NCBI GenBank assembly: GCA_037893245.1 | Contig: JBAIAA010000603.1 | Location: forward strand, 124,001-188,000 | DNA from: Crossaster papposus | Lineage: Eukaryota > Echinodermata > Asteroidea > Velatida > Solasteridae | Length of the DNA stretch: 64,000 nucleotides | Reading direction: 5' to 3' | In this document: in pieces, positions 11,336 to 22,790 of the stretch | Layout: the number at the start of each line of letters is the position of its first letter | Position numbering within the stretch: the stretch's first letter is position 1 | Translations under genes and position numbers: made by a program | The notes under the pieces: model-generated | Told to the model about the DNA's origin: nothing | Databases searched by the model: none | Seen by the model: only the letters and a program-made list of their open reading frames with translations

Positions 11336-14300
11336 AAGCTGTAGTGCAGCCTAATGTCATTGTTTCTTTCAATTAACAGACTCTCTGGAAATACAGACTT
11401 CTGTATAAATTTGCGAATTCACGTAGACGTGATGACAACAAGATCCAAGTGGTCATCAAACATAAGAGAAAGCCGGGGAACAACCCACTATTTGGATCAC
11501 CTAGTGCCAAAAGACAACCACCACAATGGGGCATTGCAACTATATCAACCATCCAGACCTTCTTCTGAGGACGATGCTTCCATTCAAGCACACATTCACT
11601 GGATGCAGCAAGAAACATCGAAGAGGAAACCTAACTATTAGCGAATCCAGTTAGCAATGTCCATGACCCTCTCTGACCGGCGTCAGCTCATCACAAAGGA
11701 AGGAGCATCACTGAAGAAGATACAACAGACGTATCCTTGGCTCTTCGATGAAGACGAGGTCCGTTTCTTTTGTGCAAATTATAAATTATAAATTATAAAT
11801 ACATGTATGTTGATAATCAGAACTCTTTGTCATTAAATATACAAATGTTTAATAACGTCATGGCTTTGTTTACATATGCACTTTCCTATGGAAGTAAAGT
11901 CGGAACACCAGACGATGTAGGGACAGACTCGCTCGTAGGAAAGCGCACATGTACACATATAATCTAAACTGATATAATCTAAACTGCTGTTAACATGTTT
12001 TAAAACATGAATCTAAACAACCTTTGAACACAACAGTGTATGGGTAATTCCTAATGATTTGCAAGGCTATTTGCCCATACACATGGATAACATAGTGCTA
12101 GAAACCTAAATAAAACTTTAACGACATCACATTAAAAAACATAAAGGTCAACCATAATCTTGTATCACAGGCACTTTGCACTTGGTGATAATCAATAATT
12201 GACAGTAATGCACGGTGCTGTAATTGTGACGCCCTGTTTCAAAATAGGGCTATATTCAAGTATTTAAAATATGTTTTGAATATACAATTTATTATCACAT
12301 ATTCGAAAGTGCTCGGTCAAGAGGTGACACAGACATTCCCTACATCAGACTTTATTACAATGTGTGATACATGTACCGTAAAATCCCTGTTTTAATAGAT
12401 GCAGACTGAGTTCGACGCCTTAGAGAAGAACAAGAGGGACCTCACGATCTTTTGCAGGCAGGTCTACAGAAGTATGCAACTCCGATTCTCAAGATTTACA
12501 GGGGTTCGAAGAAGATGAAACCCCTTCTTGTGCAGGCACTGGAAGAAGTTGGATTACAGCGCGAGGAGAAAAGTCGAAAAGGTACAAAAGCCTAAACTAG
12601 CCCAATGGCCTGCACTTGTCACAAATTGACAATATAACCACACAACTTAATTTTTATTTTTTTTTGTAATTTCCTAGACACCTCACATTTTTTAATAGAA
12701 AAAATGCTATTCAGATATTTTGTTGGTCAAGTATTCGATATAACAGCGTAGCCTTACAAAACTTGTTTTAGCATTAAACCTTAAGCATATGGCACTCTAA
12801 AAGGACAATGCCACCTAGACCGTTACAGTTGTGCGCACAAATTTAATTTAATTTTGTGTGCACAACGGCATGTTCAAGTGTGTACAGCAAAACAGCTTTG
12901 GAGAAAGTGGCATGTGTCCAAAATATCCACTTCATGTATAACTTGAAGGAAATTAAACTGTGTGTGCTATCTTTTAATTTGTATATAATAGCCCCTCCCT
13001 AATGAGATTTGAAGGTTTGCATGATGAAATGTTAATAAGATAAGTTGTTTGTGAGAGCACATCGTGGCAAATCTCTGTGTGGCTCTCAAATTGTCTTTCT
13101 CAAATGGTCTTTTGCTTAATATATTTTTTAATAGAGGCTACTTACATTACTGCAGCTCTGGCTGTTCCATCTCTGTTGAAGGAGGACGTTGACAATCTGA
13201 TGGTTCTTGGAGAGGATTCGGATTTGGTAAGTTTTATTGGGAGGTTTACAGAATTGACCTATCGCCGTTGAGAGTTAGCTTGAAACGCGCAGTTGCAATT
13301 ATGTGGAATAATTGCATAAAAGCTATCTGACCGGATACAGGAGTTGTCTTAGATTTCTGAGAAAACTTTGCCCACGTGTACGTGCAGACTTTCGTGAGAC
13401 AACTAATTGCAAAAAGTCACTTGTTAATGTGTATCTGAATAATGCAGACTTCCCAGACCCCACTCACATATTTTAACATTCGAGAATAGGAAAAACTTAA
13501 GAAATATGAACAGAACAAACGGGCCGATGAGCATTTGCATTAAATTTGAAATGCATTTGCATATATTGCGTTTCAACGAACCGGGCATATAATGTGTATG
13601 TAGCCAAATAAATGCCTGTATATTTAGATTTTTTTCAACAGACACTACGATTGGATAATGGTCCTGAACGGTGAAAGGTCAATTCCATAAAGAAACAAGA
13701 ATTTAATGAAAAACATAAGCCACATTGCATAAAATCTTGAACGGATAGTTACTGGCTTAGGTGATTTCAAACAATGGCAATTGTTTTCAACAGAAACAGA
13801 ACAGGCACATATATTGGCCCATATAATTGTTCAAAATCATCCAAGCAGTATTTGCGGTAATTATGGCCTGTGCTCCGTGGCTTCTTGATCGTGTCATATT
13901 TTTGATGTACAATGCAATGCATGTTATTTTATTACATATTTAGGCTTTAGATGTGTCTTTATCATTGGAAAATTATAGAGATTGTGGTATAAAAATTAAT
14001 GCATGACCTTGAACCATTATGTTAGTGCCCCGCTCGGCTGCGGCCGCAAGTTCGACTCGTGTTATGAGTAGCATTAGAGCAGTACTGTGGGTATAGGTGG
14101 AGCCGGGTCTCGGTGATGATTTTTTTTAACAATCCTTGAAATATGCTTTGTACCCCATCAACTTTTTTACTTTTCCACATTGCTAGGGAAAATCCCTTCC
14201 TTTGGTTTTTGAGTGAGTAAGAAACAATCATGTGTCACTTGATGACACCAATTTGATTCCTGAATTAATTTTGTTTGGTACAATTCACACATGTAAATTT

Positions 14301-14705
14301 TGCAAGGTTTCAAGATTTTGGCAACACAGTATTCTTTTTAAAAATATTCTCATATTTTTCAGATATAGCTTTACGTATATCATGCTTAATACTCAATTGT
14401 TTTCTTCTTTTCTTTTATTTTGTCAACAGAAGGATTTTCCAATAATTCGGGGAGATGAAAGTAATTTCACCTCATGTACTACTTTTGATGTGGTGATTGA
14501 TGGCATAGTTGTTAGCAGCTCCACTAACCTACTTATGGCCCTCTCTGTGTACTTGGCAGGATTCTATGTCATCAACTTGGCTTATCCCTCGTGTCTTAAA
14601 AAGACATGTACTTTTTTCCAGAAGGTGATCCTGAACATCCAAGATAATCAGAAGCCTGAACGAGATGTTGTATCCTTACTGGAGAAGCTTACACTAAATA
14701 ACTAA

Positions 14706-16396
14706 GAAATCAAGATATTTCTTAAGATTGATGTTCAAATGTTTTAAAGTTGTATGTGCATAGTTTGGTTCATGTTTCCACATGTTTCACAAAACATTAA
14801 GCAATGCTAACTCCACTTGTGCAACATTTAACTTTGCGCAATATTTAAGAAAATGTACATAGTAAGTTTGTGACTTATGAAACAAATAATGGTGTAACTT
14901 ATACAATTACATTAATTGACATAAGTTACGGCACAGAAACTTTGAATGAACCATTTTATTATCACCTTAACAAAACATTCGTGGCATTGTTGTTTATTAA
15001 CCTGTGTTGCTGTGTATTTTTAAAGAAATTTGAAGAAAAAAAATGAAATTCAAAATGGTAGGCAAAGGGGATTCAAAGCCTGTTTTATGACAGAACCGAA
15101 ACAATTGAAGAAAACAAGTTTCCTTGTCCAAGATGTTAAAGTTATGTAAAATGTTACACATCTTCGCAAAGTTGTTTGAAATTGACCGTTATTTAATAGC
15201 AGTGCAACATATTTGTTTCTAAACCAGTTCATGTAGAAATCTGTGTATACGCGCAAAGTTTTTCCCAGAATTTTAAACCGATGATGGATAAACCTTTACA
15301 TGTAAGGCCGTAAATATATGTCAGCGACAAAGGCCGGAAATATCAGGGTGTGCTACCCACAGATACTGACACGAAATCGAGGGTGTGAAAAACAATCCCA
15401 GATTCCTGGTACGAACTGGTTTAAATCCTAAGCATGGCACATGTTAAATACTTTTATTAACCAGCTGATAACGATTAGAAGGTTTTAAACCATTGGTATT
15501 ACCAATTAATTGTTCTTAAACGTCTTTTTGATTTATTTAAGATTACAAATTGAGACGATGATAATGGTAAAAATTTGTTGTCCTTTTCAGGAAATTTCTA
15601 TGCATTCTTGCTTGAAAAAAACATGTTGAGAATGTAGTGTCAAAAGAGGTCATAATGGGGAAAAATGTACAATGTAATTAGATGGCCACTCAAAGATCTG
15701 GGTAATCATAATAATATGGCTTAGAATTAATGTTATGGATGTTTATATTGAGGTTTGATATTAATCATTGAGACTCAAAATATTTGGTACTTCAAATGTT
15801 TGATAAAATAAAAGCTGATTAGCCAAAATAACATACGAATGTTGTAAACTTCTAACAGTTTTGTTACACTCTTGTACATCATTTACAAATGTAAAATGTC
15901 ACAAACTTTGAACCAAAATATTTGTCATGGATGATCTCAAAAACATGCGTAGAAGTGGCTTTTGACCAAAGTGTGGCATTCGACAAACAATAATCATGCA
16001 ACTATGTGTTAAAGAAGACAATGGGTCTTTTTACAAGCGCTCTCATTTTATCCCCAAATGTTTTAATTGGAAAATTATTTATTGGGATTTACCCATTGTT
16101 CAAATATACTGCGTGTTACAGCAGCTGTATCTTTTTGAGAGATGTTGAAAAAATAAACAGTATTAACAAACAAAAACAGAAATCTTTGTGTTTCTCTTGG
16201 AGGTGTCATCATAATTCTGCAGTGGTAGATCCAAGGAGCTTAACATTGGCACTGTGACCCAATCCATCCAGTAAGCTAAACATGTCCTAACACCGTGCTA
16301 TACTTGGATCTGCCACTGCTACAAATTTCAGTATGTCAGATTTCTGGAATGACAAATGTTAAATCATCAAAGCTCATTAGTCACTGGACTACAGTG
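14706..16396. other. non-coding stretch
   Basis: No gene recognised. It holds one dispersed repeat (15255-15420) and otherwise unremarkable AT-rich sequence. Confidence 0.5.
15255..15420. repeat. dispersed repeat related to 36.69-36.86 kb
   Basis: It shares with 36690-36860 the order TTTTCCCAGA, GATGRATAAAC, AAGGCCGGAAAT, GGTGTGCT and a CTGGTRCGAA block. It is diverged and the family is unnamed. Confidence 0.6.
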
Positions 16397-16588
16397 TGAT
16401 TAGTCAGAAGTTCAATTACAAGTCGCTTGACTAACAGATTAGTCGTATCAGACATGATCCTATCCTTGTCATATGACTAATTCGGTTAGTCAGAAGTTCA
16501 ATGACGAATCGCGAAAGTCACTTGACTAAGAGATAAGTCGTATCAGACATGGTCCTATCCTTGTCATAGGACTACTTTTATAAGTCGG
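16397..16588. repeat. 96-bp tandem duplication
   Basis: TTAGTCAGAAGTTCAAT...CTTGACTAA...TAGTCGTATCAGACATGRTC...CCTTGTCATA is present twice, offset by 96 bp. Further TTAGTCA fragments continue to about 16680. Confidence 0.85.
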
Positions 16589-16724
16589 AGTCTTGACTGA
16601 TTTAGTTAGTCATCAACAGTAGGTGACTAATTTAGGTAAGTCGTACGAGACATTGCTCTGGACAATTTCTTTTTAGTCAAAATGACAAACTAATTTTTAG
16701 AGTGTACACACACACACACGCAAG

Positions 16725-17125
16725 TGGGTAAATGCCGTCAATAGGGGACGGGGCATTGTCCGACCGTCTTTCCTCTTTTGTTTGTACTCTAACGTTTTCG
16801 GATGATCGCCATAGGGTTTGCACACGAGTCTGAATCGGGGACCTTTGCGGAATAGGGGACCCCATTGTTCCCTTTGTCCTATACGTCCCCTATTTCAATC
16901 AAAAACAAACGCACACACACAGCTCTGTTTTGACCGGCAATCGTGGACGGGGTATTGTCCGACCGTCTTCCCTCTTTTGTTTATACTCTAACGTTTTTTG
17001 ATGATCGCCATAGGATTTGTACATGGGAAAAGATCGTGGACGTTGTGTCAATCGTGGACCCATTGTTTGAATCCATATTCTTTTGTCCGACGACCACGAT
17101 TGCCAGTCAATACAAACGCACACGG
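16725..17125. repeat. ~200-bp tandem duplication
   Basis: GGACGGGGYATTGTCCGACC...CTCTAACGTTTT..GATGATCGCCATAGG starts at 16744 and again at 16943, each ending with AAACGCACAC. Frames crossing it are not gene-like. Confidence 0.8.
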
Positions 17126-18067
17126 CACACCAAGTCGTGAACCACATAACGATTGAGGCTCGATATTGTGTTTTCCTTTATTCCTATGTTATACCCAATC
17201 CCCATTGCTTTGCGCTTGCACCGTCGATCGAGGACCGAATTTTTCCATTTATACCGCCGACCGAGGGGATTTTGTTTCCTTTGTTCTCCTTTGTGTCTCG
17301 CCCCTCGGTCGTTATGTGGTACCAGAGCTGGCAGGCCCGCTGGAACACATTTTTTCCCGGGGGTGGGTACTTTATTTGATAAAATTGTCGGCAAGCGCGA
17401 AGCCATTACGGCGTGGGGTCCGGGAGCTTTGAGTTTATAGATGCTCTGTGGTGCAATCTGAGCGTTTAATTGACACTTTTACTGCATTTGTAAAGTGTAA
17501 AAGATATTTCAAAATTTCGTTTTTTGGGGACACTTTTGAACAATTTTGTAATAATTTTGTATGCTGAAACTTCTTAAAAAGATGACGGATTCCAAAATAT
17601 CGCTGAATACCTGTAATCCACGACTCAACCCAACTGTTAAGTAATGAGTATTTTATGTATTTTATGGTGCCCTTTATGGTGTGTACAAACAAACGAGTGT
17701 TATTCCCATCATAAGACCCCAGAGCTATTTTGTCATAAATTATGCAAGGTCTCAATAAAGCACTCTTCAGCTGAAATGCACTCTGTAGTGATCTCACAAT
17801 TTTGTTGAGTTTACCCTGGATTTGGGGGAGACCCTGAGATTTCCTGAGATTTTATAATTATAGTTTTCCATTTTTATAGATCTTTATTTTTGATCACGTA
17901 AGTATTCAAGTACTTATGATAAGATGTGCGTATATATACTCTCAAATATAGGGGTGCTTTAGTATTGCAGCACCCCCACCCCAAAATCCGTCCTAGGGGG
18001 GCGGCAGCACCCCCTGCACCCCCAGTTCCCGCGTGCCTGACGAGGGGAGTAGGCCGAATGGCAGAAA
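17126..18067. other. non-coding stretch
   Basis: Several overlapping short frames at 17.1-17.44 kb reflect local composition and no family is recognised. 17990-18030 is C-rich. Confidence 0.4.
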
Positions 18068-18993
18068 CGTTTCAGTGTAGATTTTAGTAACAGGTTCCTT
18101 CTGGGGCTGGGAATTAGATACCACAACACTAATTACAGATAAGCTAGCAATCTGTATCATAATCTTGATTTTCATTTTTTGCTACTTTATGCCCATTTCG
18201 TGGTAACAACATCAGGTCACATATATCATTTTAACTATTTTAGGGTAAAAAGATTACTAAGCAGCTCATCCACCAAGATCTTTTATCAGAGCAACGTGGT
18301 GCCTTGTTCTAAAATAATGGAAGATCAAGAAAGTCCAGCATCATCCACACGATGTCACTCTCCACCAGTGGGGTCAGACTCGACAAGTGACCCAGAAACA
18401 TCTTGTCCTATCGCCGATTGGATTTATCAAGTCGTGTTTCAAGAGCAAGAACGGCACTCCTCGTCAGCCGTCCATCTGTGCCTTTTCAAGAGCCAAGCTG
18501 ACGGCACTAAAAGAGGTCTTCCCCAATCAGGAGCATTCCGTCCAGGGTTTAAGCCAATTTTCCCACATTTGGTGAGTCTCAAGACAGTCAATATGTAGAT
18601 GTAGATGGTACCAAGGAAGTGTAGGATACTGTAGTTCTGAAGATGTTTTTAGATTCGGCCATCAGCCAGATTTGCATTTTCACAATAACTGTTTCTTCCC
18701 AATGGCACATTGTATATTCTAGCTAATTTTGAATGTTATCACACTAACAACTGACAGGTATGGGTGGGATCAAGTCAGCTAGTGAAACCATATATCAGGC
18801 CAAAAAAACCAAATAAATTAGTTTCTCATCCTCGCGCACATCCTTTTTTGCTGCTGCATCAAAACAATTTGTTTATATTTGTATTTGTTTCGCATCGTCA
18901 CTTTTCTCCCGATCTTAATTGTTCTCGTTTGCATTTTTTTTAGAAGAGTGAAGCCTTATTATTATCATATGACGCGACACTATACAGTGTGGC
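18068..18993. repeat. duplicated segment, copy 1 (TRMO 5' region)
   Basis: From CGTTTCAGTGTAGATTTTAG to CACTATACAGTGTGGC this segment matches 47259-48189 at high identity, with small indels, through upstream sequence, the TRMO-like exon and part of the following intron. Flanks differ, so the borders are sharp. Confidence 0.9.
18317..18571 (+). pseudogene. TRMO: TRMO-like exon (tRNA adenine-37 N6-methyltransferase), broken copy 1
   Basis: The ATG at 18317 opens MEDQESPASSTRCHSPP. Relative to the 47.5-kb copy, five bases are missing after the codons for SDSTSD (about 18391), shifting the frame. In the second frame it reads LSPIGFIKSCFKSKNGTPRQ, PSICAFSRAKLTALKEVF and HSVQGLSQFSHIW. These are the opening blocks of the TRMO/YaeB family, which methylates N6-threonylcarbamoyl-adenosine 37 of tRNA using S-adenosylmethionine. 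The exon ends in TG before GTGAGT (18572), splitting a Trp codon as in copy 2. No second exon follows; the duplication ends at 18993. It keeps Cys in PSIC where copy 2 has Trp. Confidence 0.85.
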
Positions 18994-20689
18994 AGGCCTG
19001 GAATTACAATTACAATTTGTTTAGGGAAAGGCCACTTTGGCCTTGGAGTATTCAAAATTTGGGAGGGCACCAAGGCCAGTAGGAAGGGCGCCAAGGCCAA
19101 AATTTGAAAATAAAAAGGGTATGTCGCTGTATATACATGTACCACTAAAATAACCAGACGAAGTCCGTGGACCCATTACCCCTATTTATTTCGCACACCG
19201 CTGATGCAGGCAGGTGAAAACTAAAGCAAAATACACAAAATAGTTATTATTAAGCATTATAATTTAAAGAAATACAAATGTGCAATAAAATAATTACATT
19301 AGGTTTGGAGAAAATTGGGCAGCACCTTGTCGGCAAAATCAGTTACAGAGGAGCAACAATCAATCAGTTATGAAAATAAAGAAACCCGTATATAAACTTA
19401 CAATCGTTCCCGGGGTAAGGGATCGTCCGCACACACAGCGAGATAAACAGGAATTTACGGCGGCATTCTGGGGTGCTGCACAAATAATAAATACACGTAT
19501 ATAATTCAACAAATACCACTATCATTCTAGTAATTTGCAATTACTAACCCAAACTAAGAATTATTATTTGTTTCCCCGACGCACCATGAACTGAAGGGCG
19601 TTGGCTCTGAGGAATGTTCGGATATTTATAGTGTACATTAAAAGGCTTATAAACTTAGAAGGCAAACAATTTAACAGCAATATAAACCTTAAGATAAATG
19701 CTTCCATGTAAATTACATCTTCGGAAATAAATATGATATAAATCAAAGGTAAAAATACTTACAAATGGTTGACTACAGAAAGAACGAAGTGAGTTGGTTG
19801 GGAGCGTGAACGCAACTGACTCAATCCCCCCCGCGCGCCTCGGTGGTTAAGGGGGGCAACCAGAAATTACGTAATTACATACCAAACATGCTCAGACCTA
19901 CGGCTTATGCAAATAAGAGAACAATCATTTAACAGATGGAAAAATACATAGCGGTGACGATAACAGGGTACGAAGGCCATTTAGTTATGAAAGTTATAAA
20001 ACAAACAACAACCAACGGCGAACTACTTTGTTGATTCATTACTTAAACACTAAAACAGGCCTCTTTATTGAACAAGTTTCCAAGATAATAACTATTGATC
20101 CGTTGAACATTGTTACTCTATTAAATTCTTGTAGTTTAATCCGAAAAGTTTTGGACGGTGAAGGGATTCATTCACTAAAAAAGTTTTTCTAGTCATGCGG
20201 TGCAACAATTCCACCAGAAGAGGGCGTTCAAACAACAGAGAGCGCCCTCTGTTGGTCAATGTTTTTATTTTAGACTGGTCCCTTGTTTAAAGACGTCGGG
20301 TGTTCGTGTACAACGCGAACGGGTGCCGAGAGAGTCGCGAATGCGTTGAACGCACTGACCTCTATACATGGACAGATCATCATTGTTCTATTTTGAAGTC
20401 GGCATGCGGAGAAGTGCAACATGGCGGACCCACGACGTCACTCTGTGAGCCAATGAAATGTCTAGAGCTGTTTTCCAAACCCCCGGCTTTGGCTTCGTCT
20501 TCGGCTTCGTCTTCGGCTTCGTCTCCATTCCGCCATTTGAAGCCCATACCAAATGGAGGCTTTGGCTTTGGCTTCATCAAGCGGCTCCATTTTTGGCTAA
20601 TTTATGAAGCCTGCCGAGGAGGTGACTTCGTGGAGGCTTCGTGACGTAATGTCACGTGATACAAGCCAAAAAATGATCTCAAAATAAAA
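18994..20689. other. non-coding stretch
   Basis: No gene seen. 20490-20580 is a GGCTTYGTCTTC-rich low-complexity patch whose frames are artefacts. GAGGGCGTTCAAACAACAGAGAGCGCCCTC near 20222-20251 contains a short inverted repeat. Confidence 0.45.
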
Positions 20690-20781
20690 GTCGGCGACGG
20701 CCGCCATTGTTTTTTGACTGGCGGCGCGGTGTCTGCTAAATGCTAATTTGAGAGGAAGTTTTCACCGACAATTCACCGTAA
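20690..20781 (+). promoter_or_regulatory. possible promoter / first-exon end
   Basis: GC-rich sequence with GGCCGCCATTG (a YY1-like core often near animal transcription starts) is followed by CACC before GTAAGT at about 20778, a good donor. No downstream exon could be tied to it. Confidence 0.2.
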
Positions 20782-20953
20782 GTTTAATGATTTTTGTATA
20801 AGAAATTTACCAACTCAGATCAAGTGCAAATTGTTCGTGTATAAACCATCATACTATCTGTGGGGCCTAAGGTCAAAAGGAAACATTTCCAAGTGTTATC
20901 TACCGTTTTAATTTTACCATTTGGAATAAGCCAATTTGGTATTCCAACTGCAC

Positions 20954-21562
20954 ATGCGCACATTTTCCCTTGACGATATTTCTTTCGATATAAACATTTC
21001 ATCGATTGCGTGCAAAAGCATAGCGGGGTACCAGCAAATTTCAAGAGATCGTCGTGTTTTAAAGTTACTAAGTAACATATTTTTGTTTACGTTTTGGTGT
21101 TTTCAGCCGCTTTGTGTGGCCAAACTTTTGTTCGAACAAATATTATTTATTTTTTTCGATTTCACAAGAAAATGTAAAAAATGCGGATTTGGTTACCACG
21201 TCCCCCATAGCCTTGTGTGCATTTGTCTGCCGTGTTTGTATCACTTGACCTCCTTGAGAAAAATTGTTGAATCTTGTTGTGCACATGCGCAGTCGGAACT
21301 CCAAAGTGGCTTATTGGAGGAAAGAAGATTTTACCCGCACTGGTCAAGCTGCCTGGTATTTGCAGTGGGGATAGTGGCTATTGTTACGGCAGGCGGCCTT
21401 CTGGCTTCTTTTGACCAGAAACTATTGATTGACAACGTGTTCCACAAGTCGGTATATGATGAGAAGAGCAGTTATGGGTGTAGCCTAACGTTAGGCATGG
21501 ATTTATTCGCAATTTCTGTTCCATTTAGATCATTTGAACAGCCGGCACCCATGCGATTCTGA
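20954..21562 (+). CDS. hypothetical 202-codon open frame
   Basis: The frame stays open for over 600 bases in AT-rich DNA, which is longer than most chance frames in the window. The first ATG is at 20954. It contains two hydrophobic stretches (around residues 40-70, and VFAVGIVAIVTAGGLLASF near residues 130-150) and a KCKKCGFGY CxxC patch. No family is recognised and no splice context supports it, so it may be a chance frame or a worn mobile-element frame. Confidence 0.2.
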   Translation: MRTFSLDDISFDINISSIACKSIAGYQQISRDRRVLKLLSNIFLFTFWCFQPLCVAKLLFEQILFIFFDFTRKCKKCGFGYHVPHSLVCICLPCLYHLTSLRKIVESCCAHAQSELQSGLLEERRFYPHWSSCLVFAVGIVAIVTAGGLLASFDQKLLIDNVFHKSVYDEKSSYGCSLTLGMDLFAISVPFRSFEQPAPMRF

Positions 21563-22111
21563 GAATCGCATGGCAAGCCATAACAATATCCAATTTAACT
21601 GAACACATTATTAGACCTCGTTGTCACATGCATGTCATTACAAAAAATAATTGAAAATAGTTTCAAGTTCAATAACATAATGTCATGTAGACTCTGAGTT
21701 AGGCTAGGGCTACAATGGAAATATTGCTGGAGTTTTAGATATAGAATGTACTTTGAAATGGTCAGCTATAAATCTCAACATGTCAAAAGCTTTAGAGCTA
21801 GACATTCCAGTTCTAAACCTCATTATGACATGTGGAGATTCGCCATGGGGTAAAACTGGCTTTAGAATTCAAGCTAGAAAGATAGGCCTATCCGAACACA
21901 TTTAAATAAAATATTTATTGCAAATGAGTGAACCATATAAACTTACTGTAGTTTTAAAACAACTTGATACATTATTTTTCTCCCAACTCAATTCTGTAAA
22001 CAGGGAAGGAGGAACTTTATTGAGAAAAGTTCATGCGGGCTTGAGATAACAAATAGGATCCAGAAGGCAAGGAGATGCTATCAGAATGTGAACGAGTAAG
22101 TGGGATACATG

Positions 22112-22190
22112 ATTTATAACACATCATCCACAGATTCTAATTGGCCAAAATCAAGTTGCATGGCAATAAGGTGTTTGACGGTAATGCGCC
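22112..22190. mobile_element. single end of MITE A family
   Basis: TTATAACACATCATCCACAG then ATTCTAATTGGCC matches the left end of the 8914-9264 element (ATTCTGTGTCTTGATTGGCC). The rest is lost where a SINE follows at 22193. Confidence 0.6.
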
Positions 22191-22192
22191 AT

Positions 22193-22430
22193 CATGGGTG
22201 GCATGGGTGGCTTGTGTGTAAAGCGCTTGCCTCTCACCAATGTGGCCCGGGTTCGATTCCCGGCCCGGACCATATGTGAGTAGAGTTGTGCGTTGGTTAT
22301 CTCCTGTGCCACAAGGTTTTTTTCCAGGTCATCCGGTTTTCCTCCCTCCTGAAAAATCAAACACTTTCGATCTCAGGCTGTGCTCCATAGTCGTATATGA
22401 GTCAGTGTGGCCGGCTGCCGTAGGCACCTT
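22193..22430 (+). mobile_element. tRNA-derived SINE
   Basis: A head GGGTGGCTTGTGTGTAAAGC with GCTTGCCTC is followed by CCCGGGTTCGATTCCCGG (B box at 22250-22260). A non-tRNA body with TTTTCCTCCCTCC comes next. The same head, inverted, ends the spacer of the satellite array at 49.8-64 kb. Confidence 0.75.
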
Positions 22431-22602
22431 TAGGTGCCAGCGACTCGACAACTTTGGAAAACAGCCCTGTCATCGTTCAGAGATCGAGAAGCCATGTGGT
22501 TGGTCCGCACTGACCCCGGCCGGGGTCACGGTACCAATTTCATTGAACGTCGTTATCCGCCATCTTGTAACAGTCGCGTTTGCGGAACGAGCATAGTTTT
22601 CA

Positions 22603-22790
22603 CCTTTTTTACAGAAATTGGCCGAGATTCGACCGGTTTTTGGTGGGCAGCAGCTGGGTGAGTTGATAAAGTACTCATACATATTTTTGGTTAGGGTAGA
22701 TCGTGCGGCAGTATGGAGTTATTGCCCGAATTTTTTGTGCACGGTTTCTATTGTTTAACGGCGGTTAACCTGTAAAAACCCTCTCTATCT
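22603..22790 (+). repeat. dispersed repeat, inverted partner at 4.87-5.06 kb
   Basis: It matches the reverse complement of 4874-5062 over its whole length with few differences. It is non-coding. Confidence 0.8.

Larger units (their letters stand above)
9426..14705 (+). pseudogene. SAMD3-like multi-exon gene, pseudogenised
   Basis: Seven blocks with GT/AG borders read as one protein of the type annotated 'sterile alpha motif domain-containing protein 3-like' in fish and invertebrates. They are: (1) to ~9739, KVHVGDIKKQACQLFTLQKA, then in-frame TAA at 9678 and EDPTPDVPATLPPSS; (2) ~9869-9986, RYKLPDFPCEV shifting frame to AVLEAIYSGVKKNT; (3) 10687-10786, YYPTSAQYNHLIGVLFERFP; (4) 11380-~11758, TLWKYRLLYKFANSRRRDD, then two shifts, HIHWMQQETSKRKPN, a TAG at 11639 and LSDRRQLITKEGASLKKIQQ; (5) ~12401-12580, FDALEKNKRDLTIFCRQVYR with a shift; (6) ~13133-13226, EATYITAALAVPSLLKED; (7) 14430-14705, KDFPIIRGDESNFTSCTTFD to the stop. 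Intron phases agree, so the exon map is reliable, but several shifts and two stops rule out function. Such proteins often accompany tnp2-like transposases, as here. Confidence 0.75.

Noticed and set aside
14232-14705. 157-codon single-exon gene
   Set aside because: Only the part from 14430 fits a protein family, after a TTTTGTCAACAG acceptor; it is the last exon of the SAMD3-like pseudogene.
17300-17345. LTR end with a primer-binding site (TGGTACCAGAGCTGG)
   Set aside because: No TG...CA ends, no second LTR and no gag or pol; the match may be chance.
20380-20644. Ser/Ala- or Glu/Ala-rich frames
   Set aside because: Generated by the GGCTTCGTCTTC low-complexity patch.
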